Below are positions 1 to 8,449 of a stretch of DNA of 64,000 bases, piece by piece. The DNA comes from Cribrihabitans_A pelagius (GTDB lineage Bacteria; Pseudomonadota; Alphaproteobacteria; Rhodobacterales; Rhodobacteraceae). The stretch's first letter is position 1. Each line of letters begins with the position of its first letter. Position numbers and translations under genes: made by a program. The notes below the pieces were generated by a model. The model worked only from the letters and a program-made list of their open reading frames with translations. It was not told where the DNA came from and searched no databases. Where the stretch lies: positions 1 to 64,000 of the forward strand of contig NZ_JBMERR010000014.1 of assembly GCF_048820915.1 (NCBI RefSeq), given 5' to 3'.

Positions 1-1
1 G

Positions 2-76
2 ACAATTACTCTGGCCAACATGGTCTGCAACATGGGCCGATTGCGACGGCTTCTCAGCCGAACTGCGCCCGCCTAA
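2..76 (+). pseudogene. C-terminal fragment of an IS5-type transposase
   Basis: The first 25 codons in frame 2 read ITLANMVCNMGRL followed by a short basic tail and a stop. This resembles the C-terminal end of IS5-family transposases, which often finish with a 'LANMVYNM(R/K)RL' segment. The rest of the gene lies left of the window, so it may belong to a complete element or only a remnant. It points toward the degraded transposase on the other strand at 161-978, which suggests nested or successive insertions at this spot. The family call rests on one short motif. Confidence 0.5.
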
Positions 77-160
77 CGGCTCACGCCCCTCGAACCTACA
101 GCGCTAAGCCAATCAGGCCGCAGTAGCAGCCCCCCAGGGCTGCTCATATTACCCCGCACA

Positions 161-978
161 TCAGAAAATCGCGGTTTTCGGAGGTGTCCAGTTCATCTTG
201 CTCTCGACACGGCTCCGGCGATGGTATCCGCTCCATCGCCGCCAGAAGGCGCGGCCGAGGTGTCGCGAGGCACTGACCGCCCCGTTCCCGGCGATGGCTC
301 CGGCACTTGCAGATTTCCAGGACTTGGCGTTCTTGCGCGGCGGGAGGACGGCATGAGCGCCGCGGGCCGCGATCGCGTCAAAGCATTTGCGCGTGCCGCA
401 GGCCATCGGCGGTGATCGGTCCAATGCCCTGATCGGACGGGAGCTGGTTCAGCAGTCCGGGTAGCACGGGGGCAACACCGGCGGTGCTGGCGGTGACCTC
501 GGCGGCGCGCACTTCCGGCGTTTCCGCGTCTGTGCCTATGTGTATCTCACGCCAGATGCGGCGTTTCGGGCCGCCGCGCTTGCCTGCGGTCCATTCCCCT
601 TCGCCTTCGGCCTTGCTACCGGTGCTGCCGAGGAGGAGGGTCAGCGGGCCAGTGCCGCTGCGATAGGGCAGGCTCACGTCCAAGGTCTTCTGACGGCGGC
701 ACCGGGGGCTGAAATCCGGGACAGCCCAGTCCAACCCGGCCAACCGCAAAAGGCTCCGGACGAAACCCGCCGCCTGCCACAACGGCATACCAAACAGCAC
801 CTTCATCATCAGGCAGGTCTGGATCGCGGCGCCGCTGACCTGGCACTGGCGTCCACGCCTGCCGCCCGGCGGCTGCACCCGGATCATCTCCGGGTCAAAT
901 CAGATTGGCAGCAATCCGCGCTGTTTCAGCGCGTCATTGTAAGACGGTCAGTTCGTGGTCTTGTGCTTCGCAGGGACC
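161..978 (-). pseudogene. Degraded IS5-family transposase
   Basis: A DDE-type IS5 transposase broken into at least three pieces. From the 5' end, the codons for a YNDALKQRG segment are in frame but carry TGA where Trp is expected on both sides. The main piece (887-378) covers the conserved LPYR, STG and RAAEV segments, with normal DDE residues replaced in places. A frameshift near 400 moves the reading frame to the piece at 424-161, which carries the TRKC, PPRKNAK and GYHRRSRVE blocks. After 'ESKMN' the sequence diverges, so the C-terminus is lost. No upstream start codon survives. Stop codons, a frameshift and a truncation together make this a dead copy. Confidence 0.8.
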
Positions 979-1008
979 CAACTGCTCTTGGCTTCCAGCT
1001 ATCAGGCT

Positions 1009-1027
1009 GGATTCACGCAGTGAATCC
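1009..1027. repeat. Inverted repeat at the right end of the IS5 remnant
   Basis: GGATTCAC at 1009-1016 is followed after three bases by GTGAATCC at 1020-1027, a perfect 8-bp dyad. It lies just upstream of the decayed transposase and directly beside the RTX-like coding fragment, so it probably marks the element boundary or its target. The opposite IS end is missing because that side of the transposase is truncated. Confidence 0.4.
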
Positions 1028-1037
1028 CAAGCCGGAT

Positions 1038-1282
1038 TTATGCAGCAAAGCCAGGGGGCGGATATCTTCGTCTTCTACGGCCACGCCATCAGCGGCGAAA
1101 AGCAATGGCGGGAGAAGATCGGAGATTTCGATACCGCCGAGGACAACATCGAGCTGACCGGCACCCAAGACACGGCCTTCGGCGAGTTGGAAATTTTCTA
1201 CAATTCCGGCAGCGACGCGACCATCCTCAACTACGGCGAGGGGCCGATCGTCCCGGCGGCAGCTCTGCGTCAGGCCGCCTGA
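1038..1282 (+). pseudogene. C-terminal fragment of an RTX/hemolysin-type calcium-binding protein
   Basis: The frame ending at 1282 reads QGADIFVFYGH, then a linker, then IGDFDTAEDNIELTG. This is the usual C-terminal module of secreted RTX proteins, a glycine-aspartate turn before a 'DFD..ED.I.L' strand. The nonapeptide repeats that should precede it are absent: the open frame runs upstream straight into IS DNA. The most likely history is that an insertion or deletion removed everything except the last ~80 residues. It overlaps the convergent BKACE gene by 13 bp at their 3' ends. The short length keeps the family call tentative. Confidence 0.5.
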
Positions 1283-2130
1283 TCCGCGCCCAGCCCCTTG
1301 GGCATGCTCAGCCCCAGGATGCGGCGCGCTTCGGCCCAGCTTGCGACGGGCCGGCCGTGGCGGCCGCAGATTTCCGCCACGCGGCCCACCAGCGCGGCGT
1401 TCGACGGCGCCAGCGTGTCGCGGCCGAGGCGGACGTTGTCTTCCAGACCGGTGCGGGCATGTCCGCCCGCGGCCACCGCCCATTCATTCAGGACAATCTG
1501 CCGGGCGCCGATCCCCGCCGCGCACCAGGGCGCCTCCGGGCCGAACAGGCGCTTTACGGTCTGCACATAGTAGTCGAACACGTGCTTGTCCGCGGGCATC
1601 GCGTTCTTCACCCCCATCACGAACTGGATATAGGGCGTGCCCGCCAGCTGGCCCTGGTCCGCCATTTCCTTGGCTTTCAGGATGTGGCTGAGGTCGAAAG
1701 CCTCGATTTCCGGCTTTACGCCATGCGCCAGCATTTCCGCCGCCAGCCAGTCCACAAGTTCCGGCGGGTTTTCGTACACGCGCGCCGGAAAATTGTTGGA
1801 GCCCACCGACAGCGACGCCATGTCCGGCTTCAGCGGCAGCATGCCGCCGCGTGTCTTGCCCGCGCCCGAGCGGCCGCCGGTGGAAAACTGCACGATCATG
1901 CCGGGGCAGTGTTTCTCGACGCCCTCTTTCAACGCCGCGAATTTTTCCGGATCCGACGACGGCGTCTCATCATCGTTGCGCACATGGGCATGAACGATGC
2001 TGGCGCCGGCCTCGAAGGCAGCGTGGGTGGAGTCGATCTGTTCCTGCACGGAGATCGGCACGGCGGGGTTGTTGGCTTTGCGGGGCAGGCTGCCCGTGAT
2101 TGCCACACAGATGATGCAAGGTTTGGTCAT
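1270..2130 (-). CDS. Beta-keto acid cleavage enzyme (BKACE, DUF849 family)
   Basis: A 286-residue protein of normal length for the family. BKACEs are metal-dependent and condense a beta-keto acid with acetyl-CoA, releasing acetoacetate and the CoA ester of the remainder. The N-terminus has the typical CVAITGS strand, and H47/H49 in HAHVR fit the metal ligands of the family. Further conserved blocks include QFSTGG near 100 and the GIGARQ segment near 207. It is the last gene of a minus-strand group with an alpha/beta hydrolase and an SCP2-like protein, divergent from an intradiol dioxygenase. The setting suggests that beta-ketoadipate or a related ring-cleavage product is the substrate, but that is inference. 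The family call is secure. Confidence 0.88.
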   Translation of the reverse strand: MTKPCIICVAITGSLPRKANNPAVPISVQEQIDSTHAAFEAGASIVHAHVRNDDETPSSDPEKFAALKEGVEKHCPGMIVQFSTGGRSGAGKTRGGMLPLKPDMASLSVGSNNFPARVYENPPELVDWLAAEMLAHGVKPEIEAFDLSHILKAKEMADQGQLAGTPYIQFVMGVKNAMPADKHVFDYYVQTVKRLFGPEAPWCAAGIGARQIVLNEWAVAAGGHARTGLEDNVRLGRDTLAPSNAALVGRVAEICGRHGRPVASWAEARRILGLSMPKGLGADQAA

Positions 2131-2138
2131 GTCGTCCT

Positions 2139-2345
2139 TCAGGTTTCCCGGGTTATCAGCGCATCGGCAGGCGGCGGCCCGAAGGGGGGCTGAGCCACTG
2201 CGGCCTGTCCTCTCCCCCGCTGTTCCGGTTCCGGGGCTGCGCCGTGCAACCGCCGCATTTCACCCTCGGAGAAGAACATCCATTCGGCCTCATCCCTTGT
2301 CCGGCGGGTGCAGCCCGGACATGGAGTATCGAAATTCTTGCACAT
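2139..2345 (-). CDS. Small cysteine-containing protein, function unknown
   Basis: A 68-residue ORF starting at 2345, where GGAGGAG stands a few bases before ATG; upstream Met codons lack such a site. The N-terminus reads MCKNFDTPCPGC and is followed by RRTRDEAEWMFFSEGEMRRL. Three Cys in the first 12 residues suggest a small metal or redox site. The C-terminal third is Pro/Ala-rich and probably disordered. It lies between the alpha/beta hydrolase and BKACE genes in the same direction, so it is probably co-transcribed. I do not recognise the family. The strong ribosome binding site is the main reason to call it real. Confidence 0.55.
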   Translation of the reverse strand: MCKNFDTPCPGCTRRTRDEAEWMFFSEGEMRRLHGAAPEPEQRGRGQAAVAQPPFGPPPADALITRET

Positions 2346-2373
2346 GAGGTCTCCTCCCTGGGTGGTTCGAGGG

Positions 2374-3231
2374 TCAGGCGGCCTCCGGCGCGCGGGCTGG
2401 CATCTTCTCCAGCGCCGCCGCAAAGTACGGCCGGAAGCCTACGGGGTGTTCGCTCATCGGGAAGTGGCCCAGCTCGTCCATAATGGCGAGCGTCGCGCCC
2501 GGGATCGCCTCGGCCGTGCGCCGCGCGTCTTCCGGCGTGCAGGTGAGGTCATAGGCCCCCGCGATGATATGCACCGGCGTCCTGGCGGTATTGATCGACG
2601 GCAAGCGCGCAATCAGGCTTTCATCTCTGGTGTAGAAGGAGAGGTCGCCGCGGAACACGCCGGGGCCGCTCTGCATGAACATCCACAGCGTGTTCCAGCG
2701 TTCAGCATCCGGCGCAAAGGGAGAGATATTGGCGGACACCAGCGCCGCGCCCATTTCGCCGCCGTGCGCGTCCGGGCGATGGAACCAGTCGATCTCGTAC
2801 CATGCGGGCTGGAAATCAGAAGCCTCGATGGCGATGAAACCGCTGAATTTCTCCGGGTGCAGCGCCGCGAGCTGCAGGGCGATACGCCCGCCCATGGAAC
2901 AGCCCGCCAGCACCGGACGCACCAGCCCCAAGCCGTCGATCACCGCCAGCACCGTCTCGATATAGGCGTCGGTGGTCAGCAGGTATTCCTGCGTCTGGAA
3001 CCCTTCGGGCGGCAGCGACTTGCCGTGCCATGGCATGTCAAAGGCGATCAGGCGGTTGCCTTTGGTGATACCCGCATCGTTCATGAGGTGGCGCCACTGG
3101 CGGGTATCCGCGCCGGCAGTGTGCAGGCACAGCACCGGGCGCCCCTGCCCTGCCTCTTCGAAATAGATCCGGCGCGGCGCGCCCTCGACGGTGACGGTCA
3201 GATACCGCCCGGTGATGGGATCGATGCTCAT
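2374..3231 (-). CDS. Alpha/beta-fold hydrolase (ring-cleavage-product or enol-lactone hydrolase type)
   Basis: A 285-residue alpha/beta hydrolase. The nucleophile elbow GCSMGG places the catalytic Ser at 112. The oxyanion-side motif LCLHTAG lies near 35-40, the acid is probably D228 (GAYD), and the base is H256 (GHFPMSEHP). The start overlaps the stop of the upstream SCP2-like gene by 4 bp (ATGA), indicating translational coupling. Beside an intradiol dioxygenase and BKACE, a role in opening a lactone or cleaving a ring-fission product is plausible, for example as a PcaD-like enol-lactonase. Sequence alone does not fix the substrate; meta-cleavage-product hydrolases have the same layout. Confidence 0.8.
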   Translation of the reverse strand: MSIDPITGRYLTVTVEGAPRRIYFEEAGQGRPVLCLHTAGADTRQWRHLMNDAGITKGNRLIAFDMPWHGKSLPPEGFQTQEYLLTTDAYIETVLAVIDGLGLVRPVLAGCSMGGRIALQLAALHPEKFSGFIAIEASDFQPAWYEIDWFHRPDAHGGEMGAALVSANISPFAPDAERWNTLWMFMQSGPGVFRGDLSFYTRDESLIARLPSINTARTPVHIIAGAYDLTCTPEDARRTAEAIPGATLAIMDELGHFPMSEHPVGFRPYFAAALEKMPARAPEAA

Positions 3232-3608
3232 GCTGCCGCCTCCTTTTCCTGCCGCGGCAGGGCCAGCACTTCCTTGAAGAAGCGCAGGTTCTTGACGAGG
3301 GCGAGGATGTCGCCGTCGACCCGGCCGCGGCCAATCTTGACCAGACCGAAGATGTCGTGAAAGCCAGGCTTGGGACGCGGCTGCCAGAACTCCGCCAGCG
3401 CTCCAGCATCGGTGCGCAGCGCGAACCGCCAGGGCGTTTTCTTGCTCGGCCCCGGAGTTACGGAGACGAGCTGCCCCTTTTCGAAGATCAGGTAGATTTC
3501 ACTGCCGTCGACCTCCACAAGCACGGTTTCCGAAAACAGCCGCCCCAGACGCAGCAGATGCGGCGTGCCGTTCAGCCGGTCCTGAATGGTTTTGAATGTG
3601 TCCAGCAC
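3228..3608 (-). CDS. Small SCP2-like protein of unknown function
   Basis: A 126-residue protein. I place the start at GTG 3608 because AAGGAGG lies 5-10 bases upstream; longer Met starts lack a site. The protein has alternating short strands (TVLVEVDGSEIYLIFEKG) and an amphipathic C-terminal helix. This layout recalls SCP2 sterol-carrier folds that bind acyl chains or CoA esters, but the match is by fold impression only. It is the first gene of the minus-strand group hydrolase-small protein-BKACE and is transcribed away from the dioxygenase, so the 250-bp gap between them should hold both promoters. Confidence 0.6.
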   Translation of the reverse strand: MLDTFKTIQDRLNGTPHLLRLGRLFSETVLVEVDGSEIYLIFEKGQLVSVTPGPSKKTPWRFALRTDAGALAEFWQPRPKPGFHDIFGLVKIGRGRVDGDILALVKNLRFFKEVLALPRQEKEAAA

Positions 3609-3680
3609 CTTGGCCTCCTTCCTGCATGATTGCTTTGCCCCAGCTTCCATGGAGACGGCCGGTTCCGCCATGCCACGGCG

Positions 3681-3758
3681 GGTATTGCGTGATACTCTGG
3701 GACCGGCCCGCCAGGCTGTCGGCGCTCCGCCCGAGCGGGCGGGGTATCAGGCAATACC
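3681..3758. promoter_or_regulatory. Paired dyad operator between divergent ring-cleavage genes
   Basis: Two related sites face each other. GGTATTGCGTGATAC lies at 3681-3695 and GTATCAGGCAATACC at 3744-3758; they are reverse complements with a single mismatch. Each is itself a GTAT-N6-ATAC dyad containing a LysR-style T-N11-A. They sit in the gap between the SCP2-like gene and the dioxygenase, 48 bp apart. The LysR gene just downstream of the dioxygenase is the obvious candidate binder. A similar sequence stands upstream of catB at 17470. Confidence 0.55.
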
Positions 3759-3861
3759 GGCAGCGGCATTGGTTTCACGGCGAATTCGCTGGAGGGTGAG
3801 GCTCAAGCGGGCGGAGCGCCGCCCCCGTCCAAGCCAGGAAAGCCAGTTGTGGAGGAAACCC

Positions 3862-4737
3862 ATGGGCATCGTAAACGCAGACAACATCACCGAGGTGGTC
3901 ATCGGCAGCCTCGGCAAGCACGGCGACATCACCGGCCGTGAACGCGAGATCATGATCTCGCTGATCAAACACCTGCACGGTTTCGTCAAAGACGTCAAAT
4001 TGCAGCACAGCGAGTTTCTGGCGGCCTGCGGCTATCTCGCGCGGGCCGGTCAGCTCTGCGACGACAACCGGCAGGAATTCATCCTTCTGGGGGACATCCT
4101 GGGGGTCGAGGTGCTGGTCGACATGATGACCAACCCGGTCGAAGGCAACGAAAGCGAATCCACCGTGCTGGGGCCGTTCTACCGCGAAAACCCGCCGGTC
4201 CTGCCCAAGGGCGCATCGACCATCCAGAAGCACTTCGAAAACGAGGAAACCGCCTATTACGAAGGCTATATCCGGGACGAGAACGGCAACGGCATCGCCG
4301 GCGTGACGCTTGATGTCTGGGAGGACGCCCCCAACGGCGTCTACGAAAACCTCGACCCGGACCAGCCGGAGTACAACCTGCGCGGCCGCTTCGAGACCGA
4401 CGAGAACGGCCACTATGCCTTTGTGGCGGTGCGCCCGGTGCCCTATCCGATCCCGGATGACGAGACCGCGGGCGAGCTTTTGCGCTTTATGGGCCACCAC
4501 CCGAACCGCCCGGGCCACATGCACTTCATCATCTCCAGGGACGGCTACCGCCCGCTGATCAGCCAGATCTACGACGCCGACAGCGCCTGGCTGGAGGACG
4601 ACAGCGTCTTTGCGGTGAAGAAAAGCCTGATCGGAAAGTTCAATCCGGCTCCCGAGGAACTGGGCACCGATCTGCACTTCGAGTTCGACTTCGTGCTGAA
4701 GGCCGCGGCCAGCGAAAGTCCCCTGGCAGCGGAGTGA
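3862..4737 (+). CDS. Intradiol ring-cleavage dioxygenase, hydroxyquinol 1,2-dioxygenase type
   Basis: A 291-residue Fe(III) intradiol dioxygenase. The N-terminal helical domain (1-100) has the family segment DDNRQEFILLGDILGV; the beta-sandwich begins at TVLGPFY. Iron ligands by position are Y161, Y195, H219 and H221 (RPGHMHF). The N-terminal part and the YPIPDD segment look more like hydroxyquinol 1,2-dioxygenase, which opens 1,2,4-trihydroxybenzene to maleylacetate, than like CatA. However, no maleylacetate reductase is in the window and the linked operon makes catechol-type products, so catechol activity is possible. The start follows GGAGGAAACCC; a longer open frame from 3586 lacks such a site. 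Confidence 0.82.
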   Translation: MGIVNADNITEVVIGSLGKHGDITGREREIMISLIKHLHGFVKDVKLQHSEFLAACGYLARAGQLCDDNRQEFILLGDILGVEVLVDMMTNPVEGNESESTVLGPFYRENPPVLPKGASTIQKHFENEETAYYEGYIRDENGNGIAGVTLDVWEDAPNGVYENLDPDQPEYNLRGRFETDENGHYAFVAVRPVPYPIPDDETAGELLRFMGHHPNRPGHMHFIISRDGYRPLISQIYDADSAWLEDDSVFAVKKSLIGKFNPAPEELGTDLHFEFDFVLKAAASESPLAAE

Positions 4738-4759
4738 CCAGGGTTTCTTCCCCAACTTC

Positions 4760-4786
4760 GGCCCCCGCCTGACGGGGGCCTTTTTT
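4760..4786 (+). terminator. Rho-independent terminator after the dioxygenase
   Basis: GGCCCCCG and CGGGGGCC form a GC-rich stem with a short CCTGA loop, followed directly by six T. It ends the dioxygenase transcript 22 bp after its stop and leaves the LysR gene 40 bp downstream to its own promoter or to read-through. Confidence 0.85.
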
Positions 4787-4827
4787 CGTTCCCCGGAGCG
4801 TCTATAACTTCAAAGGGGAGGAAACCC

Positions 4828-5718
4828 ATGAACTTCAAGCAGCTGACGTACTTCATCGCCGTCGCCGAAGAGTTGCATTTCGGGCGCGCGGCCGAACGGC
4901 TGGACATCGCTCAGCCGCCGCTGAGCCGCCAGATCAAGCAGCTCGAGGAGGAGCTGGGTGCCATCCTGTTCAACCGCGGCCGCAGCGCGACCAGCCTGAC
5001 GCAGGCCGGGGAGCGCCTGTTGGAGCGCGGCAAATCCATCCTCACCCAGCTCGAGGACACCAAGCTGGAAGTCCGCAGGCTTGGCCAGGGAGCCGAGGGG
5101 CGGCTGCGCATCGGCTTTGTCGGTTCGGCGACCTTCGGCATCCTGCCCAACATCATCAAGTCATGCCGTGCCAATTACCCGGAGGTGAACCTCAGCCTCA
5201 CCCCAATGAACAATGCCCAGCTGCACCGGGCGCTGGTGGCCCGCGAGTTGGACGTGGCCTTTGCCCGCCCGGCGCTGAAGGATCCGGAGTTCCAGACCAG
5301 GGAGCTGATGGAGGAGCGGCTGATCCTCGCGCTGCCGGACGCAGTCGACACGGGATCGCGCAGCGTCGCCCGGCTGGAACGCCTGGCCACCCACAACCTG
5401 ATCCTCTACCCGGAACATCCGCGGCCAAGCTATGCCGATGTCGTCCTGACGGCTTGCGAAAATGCAGGCTTCGAGGTGCCGCTGCGGCTCTGGTGCATGG
5501 ATCTCCATACCGCGCTGAGCCTTGTGTCGATAGGCGAAGGCGTCTGCATCGTCCCGGAGACGGTCGCTCTGGCGCCCCGCAAGGGGATCAAGTTCCTGAG
5601 GATATACCCGGAGATCGCGCGCACGGCCTTGTCGGTGAACTACCGGCTGGACGAACAGGGGGTGCATGTCCACAACTTCATCCGGCTTGCCCAACTCGTG
5701 GCCCGCAAGACGCTGTGA
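4828..5718 (+). CDS. LysR-family regulator of aromatic catabolism (CatR/BenM-like)
   Basis: A 296-residue LysR protein. The winged helix-turn-helix (residues 1-62) reads LHFGRAAERLDIAQPPLSRQIKQLE, the form usual in CatR, BenM and CbnR. The effector domain starts near RLRIGFVGSA at ~90, with a second subdomain around 165-265. Members of this group bind muconate-type or benzoate-type inducers and act on T-N11-A sites. Such sites occur as two facing dyads upstream of the adjacent dioxygenase and as one copy upstream of catB, so the gene may control both units. The start follows GGGGAGGAAACCC, identical over its last 14 bases through the ATG to the dioxygenase leader. It converges with the long cat-ben operon. 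Confidence 0.88.
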   Translation: MNFKQLTYFIAVAEELHFGRAAERLDIAQPPLSRQIKQLEEELGAILFNRGRSATSLTQAGERLLERGKSILTQLEDTKLEVRRLGQGAEGRLRIGFVGSATFGILPNIIKSCRANYPEVNLSLTPMNNAQLHRALVARELDVAFARPALKDPEFQTRELMEERLILALPDAVDTGSRSVARLERLATHNLILYPEHPRPSYADVVLTACENAGFEVPLRLWCMDLHTALSLVSIGEGVCIVPETVALAPRKGIKFLRIYPEIARTALSVNYRLDEQGVHVHNFIRLAQLVARKTL

Positions 5719-5765
5719 CCGCCGGCCGGGGGCGCCCGGCGCCGGGGGGGAACCGCCCGGCCTGC

Positions 5766-7694
5766 TCAGTCCGGGGCCGCCTGGCGCAGGAACCCATCGA
5801 AAAAACGGCCAAGCGCGGCGCCGTCATCCAGCGCGAAGATCCCTGCCACGTGCTGATCTGGCCGGACCGCGATAACGCAGCCCTGCGCCCGGTCAATACC
5901 GCGGAGATCGAATATGTCCTCCGCCCCGCTCCCGGCACAGAAAACCTTTTCATAGTCGGTCAGCCCGTACCGCCCCTTGCGCGGCATCAGCAGCGGATGC
6001 AGGTTTTCCGCCTGCAGCACGTGGTGGTGCTCCTGGAACACCGCGCGCAGGTCAATGAGGCTGTCGATATCGGATCCGGGCGGCGTGAACCGGCGCAGCG
6101 GCGAGTCGGCGGCCTCCATCACGAAATCGCAGAACCCCGCCAGCCTCGGCGCCCGGCCGGCGGCATCCAGGCGGCCGGCAAAGGCAAACAGCCGCCAGCG
6201 GCCATCCGCCTTTACCACATGCCCCAGGTGCATCGGCTTGCCGTCGAAAAACCGGGTGACCGGCGCCGAATGGAAGCGGGCCCCCAGCTCGACCCCCTTG
6301 GCCAGCGCCCGATTTTCATCCCCGGCAGTGATGACTGAAGGGGCGTATTTCACCGCGACCCCGGCCGTGTAGCGCCCGTGCTCGATAAAGTATTTCTGAA
6401 ACTCCGGCGTATCGCCGCCCGCCGCGTCCTGCTTGCGCTCGGACATGATGCGTGCCCAGTCCCGGTCGAAATCGATCAGGTCCTGCGCCACCGCCTGCCG
6501 TTCCGCGGAGTAGCTGTGCAACAGCTCCGGCCTTGCCTGTCCGCGCAGCACAGCCGCCAGCTTCCAGCCGAGATTGAACGCATCCCCCATCGAGACATTC
6601 ATGCCCTGCCCCGCCTTGGGGCTGTGGGTGTGGCAGGCATCGCCGACTATGAACACATGGGGCAGCCGCTGCCGCTCTGCGTCTTCCGGCACATCGTCGA
6701 ACTTGCGGCACAGGCGCTGACCGATTTCGTAGACGGACCACCAGGGGGTTTCCCTGACCTCAAAACTGTAGGGCGCAAAGATCCGCTTGGCCGCCGCGAT
6801 CAAGTCCTCCAGCGTGATGTTGCGCTGCGCCACCCGCTCGTCTTCGGCCAGTTTGTCCATTTCGATGTACAGCCGCACCAGATAGCCGCCTTCGCGGGGG
6901 ATGATCAGCAGCGTGCCCTCTTCGGCCGAGCGGACCAGCGACTTGAACCGGATGTCGGGGAAATCGGTTACCGCAAGCACGTCCATCACGCCCCAGGCAT
7001 GGTTGGCCGCCTCACCCTCCAGCCCGCGCCCGATCGCCTTGCGCACCGCGCTGCGCGCGCCATCGCACCCGACGAGATAACGCGCCCGCACCACCTCCTG
7101 ATGCACCGCCCCCGCCCCGGCGCTGCGTTCCAGCGTGACGGTCACGGGATGGCTGCCCGCACCGGGATCCACCTGCACGTCAACCAGCCGCCGCCCATAG
7201 TCCGGCCTCATCCGGGTGGGGGCGTTGCGCATCACTTCGAGGTACATTTCATGCACCCGCGCCTGGTTGAGGATCACATGCGGCATCTCGCTGAGGCCGT
7301 CCTCGACATCCCGGACCCGGCCGTTGCGGACGATCCCGCGGCGGCCTTCCGGATCCGGCACCCAAAAGGCCGCCTCGTTCACCCAATAGGCCTCGCGCAT
7401 GACCTTCCCGGCAAAGCCGAAAGCGTTGAACATCTCCATCGACCGGCAGGACACCCCGTCAGCCTGACCCTTCTCCATCGGGCCCGGCTTCTGCTCGGCG
7501 ATCCGGGTGGTGATTTCAGGAAAGGCCGCCAGCTGCGCCGCCAGGGTGAGCCCCGCCGGGCCGCATCCGGCGATGAGGACATCCACCTGCTGCGGCAGCC
7601 CGTCTGAGGCGTCCGCTTCCGCTTCCGCGGCGCCCGGCGCCGGGTCGAAAATATCCGGATCGCCCGGCCGGAACCCCTCAAGAAAATACTGCAT
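5766..7694 (-). CDS. FAD-dependent aromatic hydroxylase, 3-hydroxybenzoate 4-monooxygenase/phenol 2-monooxygenase family
   Basis: A 642-residue flavin monooxygenase. MQYFLEGFRPGDP at the N-terminus resembles the start of MobA-type 3-hydroxybenzoate 4-monooxygenases. The FAD dinucleotide fold GCGPAG is at 43-48, the DG motif (GCDGARS) lies near 210, and the GD motif (VGDACHTHSPKAGQGMN) near 350. A C-terminal thioredoxin-like domain follows, as in phenol hydroxylases. The start at 7694 is set by GGAAAGGAG; the longer frame lacks a site. It is the last gene of the cat-ben-ABC operon and would make dihydroxylated rings from hydroxybenzoates or phenols using NAD(P)H and O2. The exact substrate is not certain. 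Confidence 0.8.
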   Translation of the reverse strand: MQYFLEGFRPGDPDIFDPAPGAAEAEADASDGLPQQVDVLIAGCGPAGLTLAAQLAAFPEITTRIAEQKPGPMEKGQADGVSCRSMEMFNAFGFAGKVMREAYWVNEAAFWVPDPEGRRGIVRNGRVRDVEDGLSEMPHVILNQARVHEMYLEVMRNAPTRMRPDYGRRLVDVQVDPGAGSHPVTVTLERSAGAGAVHQEVVRARYLVGCDGARSAVRKAIGRGLEGEAANHAWGVMDVLAVTDFPDIRFKSLVRSAEEGTLLIIPREGGYLVRLYIEMDKLAEDERVAQRNITLEDLIAAAKRIFAPYSFEVRETPWWSVYEIGQRLCRKFDDVPEDAERQRLPHVFIVGDACHTHSPKAGQGMNVSMGDAFNLGWKLAAVLRGQARPELLHSYSAERQAVAQDLIDFDRDWARIMSERKQDAAGGDTPEFQKYFIEHGRYTAGVAVKYAPSVITAGDENRALAKGVELGARFHSAPVTRFFDGKPMHLGHVVKADGRWRLFAFAGRLDAAGRAPRLAGFCDFVMEAADSPLRRFTPPGSDIDSLIDLRAVFQEHHHVLQAENLHPLLMPRKGRYGLTDYEKVFCAGSGAEDIFDLRGIDRAQGCVIAVRPDQHVAGIFALDDGAALGRFFDGFLRQAAPD

Positions 7695-7744
7695 ATCTGG
7701 TGCTCCTTTCCGTTGGCCGGGCAATCCGGTGTGGCAGCTGTCTT

Positions 7745-8441
<697 letters not shown>

Positions 8442-8449
<8 letters not shown>

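Noticed and set aside
1105..2193. A 362-codon plus-strand frame
   Set aside because: Antisense to the BKACE gene, with low-complexity Arg/Ala/Gly composition and no family motif.
5721..5745. GC hairpin between the convergent LysR and monooxygenase genes
   Set aside because: GCCGGG/CCCGGC can pair, but there is no T-run on either strand and such GC stems are frequent here.
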